Shown here piece after piece: positions 11,372 to 20,300 of a DNA stretch of 64,000 nt. The DNA is from Prorocentrum cordatum (Eukaryota; Sar; Dinophyceae; Prorocentrales; Prorocentraceae), in assembly GCA_963575745.1 (NCBI GenBank), contig CAUYUJ010014187.1:127001-191000 (forward strand), given 5' to 3'. Positions within the stretch are counted from its first letter, which is position 1. Every line of letters begins with the position of its first letter. The position numbers and the translations under genes were made by a program. The notes under the pieces were generated by a model, which did no database searches, was not told the DNA's origin, and saw only the letters and a program-made list of their open reading frames with translations.

Positions 11372-12367
11372 TCATCCCAACTTGTCGAAACTCCTCGGGC
11401 GTCCGAAGAATATTATTCGGTAATCGCTGCACTTGGAAACCTCAAGAAACTTGGCCATCTCGGCGCGGTTCATTTGTCCTGTCAAGAACCTGTGCACCTC
11501 GAAGAATCCTAGAAGATCCTCCAGCGTCGCTTGCACATTCTGGAGCATCTCATACAGTTTCCGAGCATAATCTTTGTGGGCCTTCTTTGTAGGGAACCCA
11601 CGTTCTGTCACCAGCTTATCAAACAAATCCATTCCGTTCTTTAAATACTGGATCGCATTCAACTCGTTGACGCTGGCAACAGCGTCAATCCACGCTTTGA
11701 CATCGGCAATGGTGGCCTGAGAGCACGTCGATGTCCCCTTGACCTTGTCACGATCTCTCCCTCGAGTCCTCTGGCGCGACTCCTTCGATACCTCATTGAG
11801 CGTGACGGGACGATTCAGACACCCCTGGGACGCCCCTGACAAGGCGCGGCTATCAGAATCAGACTGCACGTTCGGAGAAGACTCCGCACTCGAGGGTGCC
11901 TCCAGCTCCTCCTCCGCCGCCACAGTCACTTTCCCAAGAAGAACTCCTGAAGCTCCTCCCTCCATCCCAACGACAGTATCTGTCTGACAGCCGACTTCAC
12001 AATGAAAGTCCGCAACATCAACCGTCTGCACTCCAACATCAACCAGCGATTCAGAAGCCTGCACTCCAATATCTACATCAACCAGCGATTCAGAAGCCTG
12101 CATACGGCAAGAAAGATTCTCCGAAACAGTCTTAATGTCAGCCTCCTCTTCCTCCTCAAAACTGCGTTTAACAACAGGTGGATCGCGCAACAAGAAATAA
12201 TCTAGAACCAAATCGGCAGTCGCCCGCTCCAGCCCTGGTGGTGGGAGACACGTAGGTGGCACCAAACCATCCAGAGGCAAACGAACAGGTAAATGCACAC
12301 AGTATCCGTTTTGAACAGCCAGCGCCCGACGCATAATGCGAGCACTTGCACTCCGTACGTGTGGCAT
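11372..12367 (-). CDS. Unknown protein on a retroposed insertion
   Basis: I do not recognise this protein. It is 331 residues from the first ATG; the frame is open about 20 codons further upstream without an ATG. The N-terminal half is proline-rich, then acidic (FEEEEEADIK), and contains an imperfect internal repeat, VDIGVQASESLVDVGVQ, encoded by a tandem DNA duplication near 12040-12100. The C-terminal ~120 residues look folded and helical (DVKAWIDAVASVNELN, KLYEMLQNVQATLEDLLGFF). No zinc finger, membrane segment or catalytic motif is visible. It lies alone inside the retro-insertion, with about 275 bases of 5' leader and about 430 bases of 3' sequence. It may be a host gene copy or an ORF1-like product of a non-autonomous retroelement. 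The intact frame suggests a recent insertion. Confidence 0.6.
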   Translation of the reverse strand: MPHVRSASARIMRRALAVQNGYCVHLPVRLPLDGLVPPTCLPPPGLERATADLVLDYFLLRDPPVVKRSFEEEEEADIKTVSENLSCRMQASESLVDVDIGVQASESLVDVGVQTVDVADFHCEVGCQTDTVVGMEGGASGVLLGKVTVAAEEELEAPSSAESSPNVQSDSDSRALSGASQGCLNRPVTLNEVSKESRQRTRGRDRDKVKGTSTCSQATIADVKAWIDAVASVNELNAIQYLKNGMDLFDKLVTERGFPTKKAHKDYARKLYEMLQNVQATLEDLLGFFEVHRFLTGQMNRAEMAKFLEVSKCSDYRIIFFGRPRSFDKLG

Positions 12368-12405
12368 AACGAAAGATTGCAGAGACTGCCTCGGAAGCAC
12401 CCAGC

Positions 12406-12575
12406 GAAACAAATCAATTGAAGACAACTAAAGGCGATCAAACGTGTCAAATGAATGGCAGCGCAATATCACTCTAGGCGACAAACGTGTGAAACAAATC
12501 AATTGAAGACCACTCAAGGCGATCAAACGTGTCAAATGAATGGCAGTGCAATATCACTCTAGGCGACAAACGTGT
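12406..12575. repeat. Tandem duplication, 85-bp period, in the 5' leader
   Basis: Two copies with only a few mismatches begin with GAAACAAATCAATTGAAGAC at 12406 and 12491. They lie just upstream of the ATG of the unknown protein, in what would be its 5' untranslated region. Confidence 0.95.
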
Positions 12576-12641
12576 GACTCCCTGACGCGCACTCGATCCC
12601 ACTGGAGGTTACCCAGGCAGAGGGGATCAAATGTCAAGCGC

Positions 12642-12665
12642 CTTGAGCCGAGATTCCTTGAGCCG
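12642..12665 (-). other. Tandem spliced-leader relics (two GGCTCAAG)
   Basis: The plus strand shows CTTGAGCC at 12642 and again at 12658, a 16-base period; on the minus strand this reads GGCTCAAG twice. The last eight bases of the conserved dinoflagellate spliced leader are GGCTCAAG. Tandem degraded leaders at the 5' end of retro-inserted genes are a known dinoflagellate feature (recycled cDNAs). Placement exactly at the 5' border of the insertion supports this. Eight-base matches alone are weak; the tandem arrangement and position carry the argument. Confidence 0.6.
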
Positions 12666-13058
12666 GGGGACTCATAGAGCTTCCTGACAACATATAATAT
12701 CGAAAGAAATTACACAGCAAAAATAATTGTTCAGCCCAGGCAATTTGAGACCTCTCAGATGTAACAGCCGAACGCCCCCGATGCTTCTAGATTCTCTTCT
12801 GCACGAGCTCTGTAGCTCCCCTACAGCCCGAGTTACGCGCGTCAATCGACAGCACCTCTCAAGATGACTCGAACAATACGAATAGTTTGGCAAACCTAGT
12901 TCGAGTGTCAGACCGAGTTCAGACCTCTGCATGCGACAGGCGGACACGTCTGATATCTCTGAACCGATCCCTGTGATTACCAGCCCTGCAGCCCCCCCTG
13001 CAGCCGAGTTAAGTGCAGGAAACCGACAGCATCTCTCAGAATGACTCGAACAGTACAC
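12658..13058. repeat. Partial satellite unit
   Basis: The right half of the interrupted junction (GGGGGACTCATAGAGCTTCC) is followed by the ACATATAATATCG leader and about two monomers. It breaks off at about 13058 into the GC-rich repeat. Confidence 0.8.
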
Positions 13059-13438
13059 TTGGTAGCGTCCACTTGGCAGCGTCGAAAACCCGAAGAGCGA
13101 AGAGACCCTCGGGGACAGGAAGTCTTTCCTGGAGAGCTCTGGAAAGCTCCTCCCCTGCGGCGTTGCCGAAGCGCTGCCAGAAACGCTTCCGTGCGTGCCT
13201 CCACGCGCGCAGGCCCGCGTGGAAGCCTGCCGGAAGCTCTCCCGGACACGTTGCCGGCTCAAAAAAGCCCCCGCGGGGATTCTGGAGCGCCGCCGAGAAG
13301 CTCCTGGCGGGCACAACCACCGTCCGGCTTCTAATCTTAAACCCTTTAGCTCTCAGCGAGATCTCCGGGAAAAACCTGGAGAGCAAAGAGAACACACACC
13401 GGAGAACCTTCCTGGCAAGCCCACGGAAGCACGCGTGA
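13059..13438 (+). repeat. GC-rich family C repeat, complete copy
   Basis: A ~280-bp GC-rich repeat. It starts with CTTGGTAGCGTCCA and continues with CGAAGAGCGAAGAGACCCTC, GGAGAGCTCTGG, an internal palindrome (GCGTGCCTCCACGCGCGCAG), CCACCGTCCGGCTTCTAATC and CTCTCAGCGAG. Further copies lie at 13439-13978 (two, inverted), 16301-16610, 16886-17170 and 24601-24900. Open frames across it in all phases are by-products of GC richness. It has no recognisable terminal repeats or protein motif and may be a short dispersed element. Confidence 0.75.
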
Positions 13439-13978
13439 AGCTCTTCTGGGGCTCTGGGGGGCTCCCCGGCAGCGCTTCCGAAGCGCTGCCAGGAACGCTT
13501 CCACGCGTGCCTGCACGCGCGCAGGCACGCCTAGACGCTCGCCGGAAGCTCTCGCGGACACGCTGCCGGGTCGGGCGAGCTGCTGCGAGAATTCTGGACC
13601 GGCGGAGATGGGCTGCTGGCGGGCACCACCACCGTCCGGCTTCTAATCTTAAACCCTAAAGCTCTCAGCGAGCTCTCCGGGAAAAATCCCGGAGAGCTCG
13701 CTGAGAGCTAAAGGGTTCGAGATTAGAAGCCGGACGGTGGTGGTGCCTGCCAGGAGCTCCTCCACGGCGGTCCACGTTCCCCGCAGAAACTCCGGCGGCC
13801 CGGCAACGTGTCCGGGGGAGCTTCCGGCAAGCTTCCACGCGTGCCTGCACGCGTGCAGGCACGCATGGAAGCGCTTCTGGCAGCGCTTCCGCAGCGCCCC
13901 AGGGGAACCCCCAAGGCTCTCCAGGAAAGATTTCCCGTCCCCGAGATTCTCTTTGCTCTCCGGGTTTTGGACGCTGCC
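13439..13978. repeat. Large palindrome of two family C copies
   Basis: Two family C copies face each other around a centre at about 13684: GAGCTCTCCGGGA, four A, then TCCCGGAGAGCTC. The arms are roughly 240-290 bases long and diverged in their distal parts. The structure could extrude as a cruciform and is a site where assembly should be checked. Confidence 0.85.
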
Positions 13979-14817
13979 AAGTAGTTTCGCGGACCTAGTT
14001 CGGGCAACAGACCGAGTTCGGAGCTCTGGATTTCGCAGGCAAACGCGCCTCATGTCTCCGAATCGATTCCAGTGATTACCAGCCATGCAGCCACCCTACA
14101 GCCCGAGTTAAGTGCAGAGAACCGACAGCATCTCGCAAGCGACTCGAACAAGACGAATAGTTTTGCGATTCAGATCGGGCAGCAGACCGAGTTCAGAGCT
14201 CTGGATTCAGCAGACAACGGCCACTGATGATTCTGAATCAGATTCTGTACGTATCAGCTCTTTAGCTGTCCTGTAGCTCGAGTTAAGTACAGAAAAGCGA
14301 GAGCGCCTGTCAAGATGACTCGAATAATACGAATAGGTTTGCGCACCTAGCTCGGCTAGCAGACCGAATTCAGACCTCTGGCTTCAACCGGCGAACGCGC
14401 CTGATCAGTCTGAATCGATTAGCTGTGATTAACAGCTCTTTAGCTGTTCTGAAGCTCGAGTTATCTTGAGAAAACCGACACCGCGTGACAAGATGACTCG
14501 AAACGGCCGATCCCGCCCGTGTGCTTTTTGGCAGTAAGAGGTACCCGATCGAGCTGAGATCAAGATGGGGGAATAAGATCGAATATCACAGGACAAAAAA
14601 AACTAGAGCTCAAACGAATTGTTGAATTTCGAGAACAAAATTTTCAACCGACCAAAAGTCAGCAAAAGGTCCGTCGAGATTTTCCTTGCCAACTAGCTCT
14701 CCAGCGCCCCGGGATTACTCTTAAGCTTCCAGCAATAACTTGCTAAGGGAAGCTCTTCGAGTTACTAGCTACACCCCACGCTGGAATGGGAACCGGCGGT
14801 AAACCGTCAACCAGGTT
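13979..14817. repeat. Satellite monomers, unit tail and broken junction
   Basis: About four monomers of the 177-bp satellite are followed by the conserved tail (14540-14680; GAGCTGAGATCAAGATGGGG with a small deletion), the CTTCCAGCAATAACTTGC block, and the left arm of a junction palindrome (14789-14817). The palindrome is interrupted by the next insertion. Confidence 0.85.
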
Positions 14818-15534
14818 TTTGAGTTTGAGTCAGGGCGCGGACAGCTGTGACAGCTGAGCCCTAAGACTCCCAAACGGAGCACAGGGTAGCTGGAGAGGGC
14901 AACTCTTATCATCACACTGCCGAGCCACTGAGGCATAGGCAACGGAATAGGATGCAGGAACAAGGAAAAGGATGCAATACAACATGTGAAAATGTAAAGG
15001 TGTTGGAGAGCTCCAAGCAAGATGAAATGAGTCAGCTGCTTGGATGAAAGATGCTACCCAAAATGTGCTCCACGGCCATACAGAGCCGTTGTGCTGCAAT
15101 CATCTCACAAAACATGACAGAAGCAGAGGCATCAAGCGAGACAGCTTCCTCCGCCACCAACTGCCACGTCCCGTGTACACACAAATCTATACACCATCCT
15201 GCAGCACATCCCTCCACAGAGCGACCTCCGTCGAAGAATCCACGGAGGCCGTCTAGTTTTGTTTTACTCGCATGTTCAATAAGTGAGGTATGGAACGTAA
15301 CGTAACTATTTTTGGTTCTGGCCAACCATGTCAGCCTGTCAGCTCTTTCGTTTCCTTCTCGATAGATCCACCTGAACATATTGTGGCCCCAACTCGGAGG
15401 CCTCATACCATACAACACAGAGATATGCTCCAGCCTATTTTGAATGTCGCCAAGAATGTGCTTGTAGATAATATTGGATGTTGCCCAGAGACCGTTAATC
15501 CAATTCACCCCTGTGGCGGAGTCCCCAATCAATT
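14818..15534 (-). pseudogene. 5'-truncated LINE fragment: permuted RNase H
   Basis: A 717-base insertion within a junction palindrome, bounded by a 7-base target duplication CCAGGTT (14811-14817 and 15535-15541). The minus strand encodes the ribonuclease H part of a LINE: ELIGDSATGVNWINGLW, then IYREGNERADRLTWLA, then LRGFFDGGRSVEGCAAGW, then MFCEMIAAQRL. The order matches the C-termini of LINE-1 and LINE-2. The fragment begins at the DS strand, so the 5' end was lost during insertion. Its T-rich low-coordinate end (GGTTTTTGAGTTTG on the plus strand) is the copied 3' tail. No endonuclease or reverse transcriptase is present, so it cannot move by itself. Confidence 0.85.
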
Positions 15535-15541
15535 CCAGGTT

Positions 15542-15627
15542 ACCGCCGGGCACCTCGTAGAGCTCTTTTAATGCACAGCGCTTCTGGGAACACATGAGGA
15601 AGCTTCTGAAGCAAGAGCAGGAAAATT

Positions 15628-15685
<58 letters not shown>

Positions 15686-15897
15686 GATTTTTTTGTTTCC
15701 ATTCAAAGTCGGTTCCCCCAAGTCTTTTGATAGTAATACTGCAGCTACGAACCTGAGAAATTAAACTGGCAGACGCGGCACAACCCACTACACGTGAGAA
15801 AAATTCTGGTTCTCAGGACGAATTTGAAAATTTTGTATAAAGTGAAAAAAAACTCCCCCGGGTTACCACATCCTCTCTTTTCCTCAGGCCCGCCAAT
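15542..15897. repeat. Family B repeat with 56-base A run
   Basis: Right part of the split junction (ACCGCCGGG) and a family B body with AGCTTCTGAAGCAAGAGCAG, the A run at 15629-15684, TTTTGATAGTAATACTGCAG and ACTGGCAGACGCGGC. No gene. Confidence 0.8.
15629..15684. repeat. (A)56 homopolymer
   Basis: An uninterrupted run of 56 A inside family B, at the position where other copies have a short A-rich stretch or (AT)n. Its exact length is unreliable in most sequencing data. Confidence 0.95.
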
Positions 15898-16300
15898 GGG
15901 AGCCGGCGGTAAACCGTCAACCAGATTACCACCGGGAGCCTCGTAGAGCTCTTCTCGTGCGGGGCTGCCCGCTAGACATTAAGGGAGTTTTTTTCAAGAT
16001 ATCGTGGATTATTACAGAAAACGCACAGCACTCGTCAAAATGACTCGACGAATACGAATATGTTCGTGGACCTACCTCGAGCAGCAGACCGAGTTCAGAG
16101 CTGTAGAAAGTTAACACATTGTCTCTTAATGTGCGGTCGGCCAACTAGCTCCACCCTGCGCCCGAATTCCTCTAAGCTCAGCTTCGAAGAGCTCTACGAG
16201 GTACTAGCTCTACCCTGCGCCAGAATTCCTCTTAGCTCTTTGCTAAAGAGCTCTACGAGGTATTCCTCTTGCTCATCGATGACGAAGAGCTCTACGAGGT
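15898..16300. repeat. Family B end pieces with clustered inverted termini
   Basis: A junction palindrome (15899-15935) is followed by a short satellite piece (about 16020-16110). Then the terminal motif GAGCTCTACGAGGTA appears three times (about 16190, 16248 and 16289), each after a short spacer. This looks like stacked ends of internally deleted family B elements. Confidence 0.7.
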
Positions 16301-17327
16301 ACTTGGTAGCGTTGAAAACCCGGAGAGCGAAGAGACCCTTTGGGAACGGGAAATCTTTCCTGGAGAGCTCTAGGAAGCTTCCCCGCAGAGCTGCCGACGC
16401 GCTGACAGAAACGCTTCCATGCGTGCCTGCACGCGTGCAGGCACGCGTGGGAGCTTGCCGGAAGCTCTCCCGGACCAGTTGCCGGGTCGCCGGACGCGCT
16501 GCGAGGCCTGTGGAGCGACGGAAAGGAGCTCCTGGCGGGCACCACCACCGTCTGGCTTCTAATCATAAACCCTTTAGCTCTCAGCGAGCTCTCCTGGACA
16601 ATTTCGAGAACAGAATTTTCAACCGACCAAAAGTCACCAAAAGTTCCGTCGAGATTTTTCTTGCCAACTAGCTCTCCAGCGCGCCGGAATTACTCTTAAG
16701 CTTCCAGCAACTAGCTTAGGGAAGCTCTACGAGTCATTACTCTTAAGCTTCCAGCTGCTAGCTTAGGGAAGCTCTACGAGTCACTCTGAAGCTTCCAGCG
16801 ATAACTTGCTAAGGGAAGCTCTACAAGTCACTCTTAAGCTTCCAGCAACAAGCTTAGGGAAGCTCTACGAGTCATCTTTCAAATATTCGCACTTGGTAGC
16901 GTCCAAAAGCAGAGCGAACACACCCTCGGGGACAGGAATATTTCCTGGAGAGCTCTGGGAGCCCCCCTGCAGCGCTGCTGAAGCGCTGCCAGGATTGCTT
17001 CCATGCATGCCTGCAAGCGTCTCCCGGACCCGTTGCCGGCTCACCGGAGGCGCTGCGGGGAACGTGGAGCGCCGTGGAAGAGCTTTTGGCGGGCACCACC
17101 ACCGTCCGGCTTCTACTCTTAAACCCTTTAGCTCTCAGCGAGCTCTCTGGGAAAAAACCCCGAAAGTTGTCACATTGTCCGCCTTGGCCGGGTGAGCCAA
17201 CTACCTCCACCCCGCGCCGGAATTCCTCTAGCTCATCGATGCCGAAGAGCTCTACGAGGTACTAGCTCTCCAGCGCCCCGGAATTACTCGTAAGCTTCCA
17301 GCAACTGGGCGCCGGCGGTAAACCTCC
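16301..17327. repeat. Family C copies with stacked unit ends
   Basis: Family C copies at about 16301-16610 and 16886-17170 bracket four near-identical copies of a unit end (CTTCCAGCAA, CTTAGGGAAGCTCTACGAGT) between 16690 and 16875. A family B end follows (17171-17262). The left arm and loop of a junction palindrome (17306-17327) are interrupted by LINE-1. No coding potential accepted. Confidence 0.75.
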
Positions 17328-20300
17328 AACCTTGGTTTGTTTGTTTGTTTGGACTCGCGTTCCCAGCTGGGTGCAGCTGGGCGAGGACCGGTCCCGCAGA
17401 AGCACACGGGCAGCGCTAAGCAGCGCTTCGGCTGCCGACAATTCACATTCTGTGACTGTAGCTCCTTCGAGGAGCCACGCGGCCTCGGCCACATCCCTCC
17501 AAACGAGGGGCACGGCACTAGAAACAGCAAACTCATGCCCAGCAGGGAAGGGGCCCACGGTTCTCGCGGAAGCGATTCCTATCTCACTGGGATTGCACTG
17601 AGTATTGATTAAGCCGATCTGAAGCCAGAAACCACATCCTGATCCTTGCTGGTCAACCCCGCCATCAAAGCCTCCCCTGATAGCGAACGGTACGAGATAA
17701 GTTTCGAATGGATATAGATAACGATGAGTTCTGTAGAATGTGCGGCCATATCTGGCCTCATGCGTCAATTCATCCGCTCGTGTATTGTCCTCCCTGAATT
17801 CGTGTCTCCATATCTCACGTCCCAAGGCAGCAGGCCTCAGATTGAAACACGCGGCGAGCTCAAAGGTACAATCAATCATGGCAGCTGTCCTCTTGCAGTA
17901 GCCACGATTCTCACATCTCCATTTACCCTGGAGCCAGGAGCAGATAAGTAGTGAGTCACCCTTGAACTCAGCAGCAAAACCCTCTGACGATATGTCCCAC
18001 ACAGTCGCGCGTTCCTGGATCATCGCATATCGTATTGCAAGCTTGGCGGACTCTTTGGGGTCATACTTGGGGTGCAGAGGGTTGGTCGCGGTATCGACCA
18101 TCTCAGTATCGGCCTTCTCACGAGCCTCAGGGGAGCCTCGAGGTCCATTAGGAGAGCCCTTCCAAGACACCACAAAGTAATCATAGACCTTAGATTTGTT
18201 GTATTGTATAAGGAGTTGCTTCCATACCTCCAAGAATTGAACCCAATCACCCCGTACAGACTCCCACCACTTTTCCCCAAAGAACTGAATGTATGGGAAC
18301 TGCCAAGACCGTCCGCCCACAGACACGGGGCCTCCACGAAGCCGTTTGCCCGAACTAGATAAGGCCCTGCTGCCGTGTTGTCGAAGAACCTCTGTTATTG
18401 TGTCGCGAGCCGTGACCCAGCCAACATTGTACATCATAAGCGCACGTCGGGAGTCTCGAAAGGCCCTCCTCCCCTTTGAGACGGCAAGCGGCTCGTCTCT
18501 GAGAGTGTGGGTAGCTCCCTCTCCAGAGGGCATCGGCTGTGAGCGGGCAATGGAACAGGCGACCTGCGAGCAGAGATCCTCCAGCCTCCTCTCCATGTCC
18601 GTACTCCTCCCCTCCGCCTCCATCACAGTCGCAGCAGGTATATCCTCCCCCCGTCCCTCCGTAAAGCGAACACGTTTAGCACGTTGAGTCGTTGATCCCT
18701 CCACCTCAACCTCCGTCCTTGCCGTCCTGTCCTCCTCCAAAGATAGTAAATATTGCCTCGTGGAGCGCATCATGCCCCAGCTCTTCCAGCACAGCATCTG
18801 CACAGCCGATGGGAAACCCCCATCGCAGAAGATTGTCCTGACACGTGTCAGTGCAGCTGGCCGCCATACCTCCCACCCCACATCTCCTGGCTTCCTCCTC
18901 CCTGACATTCTCAGAAGACACATACCCTCGAACGCATGAATAACCCTCACACACTCACTGTCAATCGTGATGGCCTCTGCTGCATATAAAAGGCGGCTCT
19001 GCACAGTCGATTGATATCGACGAAACTTCTTCACCAGAGGCAACGCCCTGCACGTAAAATACTGCACCTGCGCAAAGAACGCCCGTCGGGCCTGCTGGAC
19101 GCGCTCCTGCACATCCGTGTGGATAGCAGTGAAACTTCTGGGAATCTGATATCCCAGCACATTCAAACTCTCAACACGCTTGAAAGGTACAATCCGCGAG
19201 CCAATCTGAACCGTGACCGTATCAGTGTACTGAGTACCACACACCATCATTTCTAAACTCTCCTCCTTCCACTCCATCCCCCACTCCCTGAGAGCAGTAG
19301 TGAAGGCAGTGGCTGCTACCTGCGCCTCCGATGCTGACTTGGCGGCCAGAAAAATATTGTCGGCCCAGAGAGCATGATTCCACCGTGCGTACCGGCAGTG
19401 ATCGTCATGGCATGGCATCTCGACTCCGACACCGCGCTGGTCCAGGCGAGCAATCACATCCCGCCACATAGCAATAGTGACAATAGTAAACGCGATAGGT
19501 GATTCGGTACCCCCAGTGCGGAGTGACCTGTCCCATTGCACATTTGGGATTGTCACTCCTTCAAACAGCACCGTGCATGAGGTAGATGAGAGAGGCTCCA
19601 ATAACGCATACTGTAACCGTGCACTGATCCCCAGGGCCGTCATCGCTCTCGAGACTGTCGGCAGCGTCACAGCATCGAACGCCCGCTCGATGTCACAGCT
19701 GAGGAGCCACGCCGTTTGATCTCGCCCCCATGTGGAAGCATGCTGTGCAATACATTTCATGGCCGATGAAATCTCCCAGCAACGCCGTCCGCTGGTAAAA
19801 CCGTAGACCGCCATATCACTCATGAAGGGTTCCACACATCTTTCCAGTAAAATCGTCACGCACGTGAGATACCACTTGGCCAAGGTATTTCCAACAAGCA
19901 GGTTCCTTGTTTGTCGCAATGTTTCCAGTTTACTCGTTTTCGGCATAAGTGTTAGGTATACTTCCTGCCATTCCCTTGGCGTCGGGCGAAGCCCGTTGAA
20001 TATATCAGAGAAAACCTTACCAATAGAACGCACTGACCTCCACGAAAGAGCCTTGAGAAGTTCAACCGAGATGCCATCGGGCCCACAGGCCCGTCCTGTT
20101 CGGAGTCTGCTCCGCGCCTGCAGAATAGTAGAGTATGTGATCGTAAGTGTGTTGTCCGAAGAGGCTGTTGATTGAGATGCATGGCGACGCAGTGTGGACA
20201 CTAGCTCCCGATTGCGGGCTCTGGAGTCATCACAAGTCATACTCTGCACAGCATATCGCTCCACCTCCTCCGCCCATAGTTCCCTGTCCTCCGTCATCAT

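Larger units (their letters stand above)
10941..12657 (-). mobile_element. Retroposed gene copy (A-tail plus leader relics)
   Basis: An insertion of about 1.7 kb lies in a junction palindrome. At the low-coordinate end, the minus-strand sequence ends in an A run (about seven A) directly against the palindrome loop. At the other end, two GGCTCAAG blocks (minus strand, 12642-12665) abut the remaining palindrome flank (GGGGGACTC). One intron-less open frame lies inside. An A-rich 3' end, leader-like 5' end and single exon fit reverse transcription of a trans-spliced, polyadenylated mRNA. It carries no reverse transcriptase, so it would have moved using another element, plausibly LINE-1-like. It could instead be a non-autonomous LINE derivative. 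No target duplication was found. Confidence 0.65.

Noticed and set aside
12672-13316. 214-codon minus-strand frame across satellite and family C
   Set aside because: Crosses the border between two unrelated repeats, and similar chance frames recur wherever these repeats occur.
15629-15684. A56 as the poly(A) tail of a plus-strand retrotransposon
   Set aside because: The sequence on both sides is continuous family B, and other copies have an A-rich stretch at the same point; no insert precedes it.
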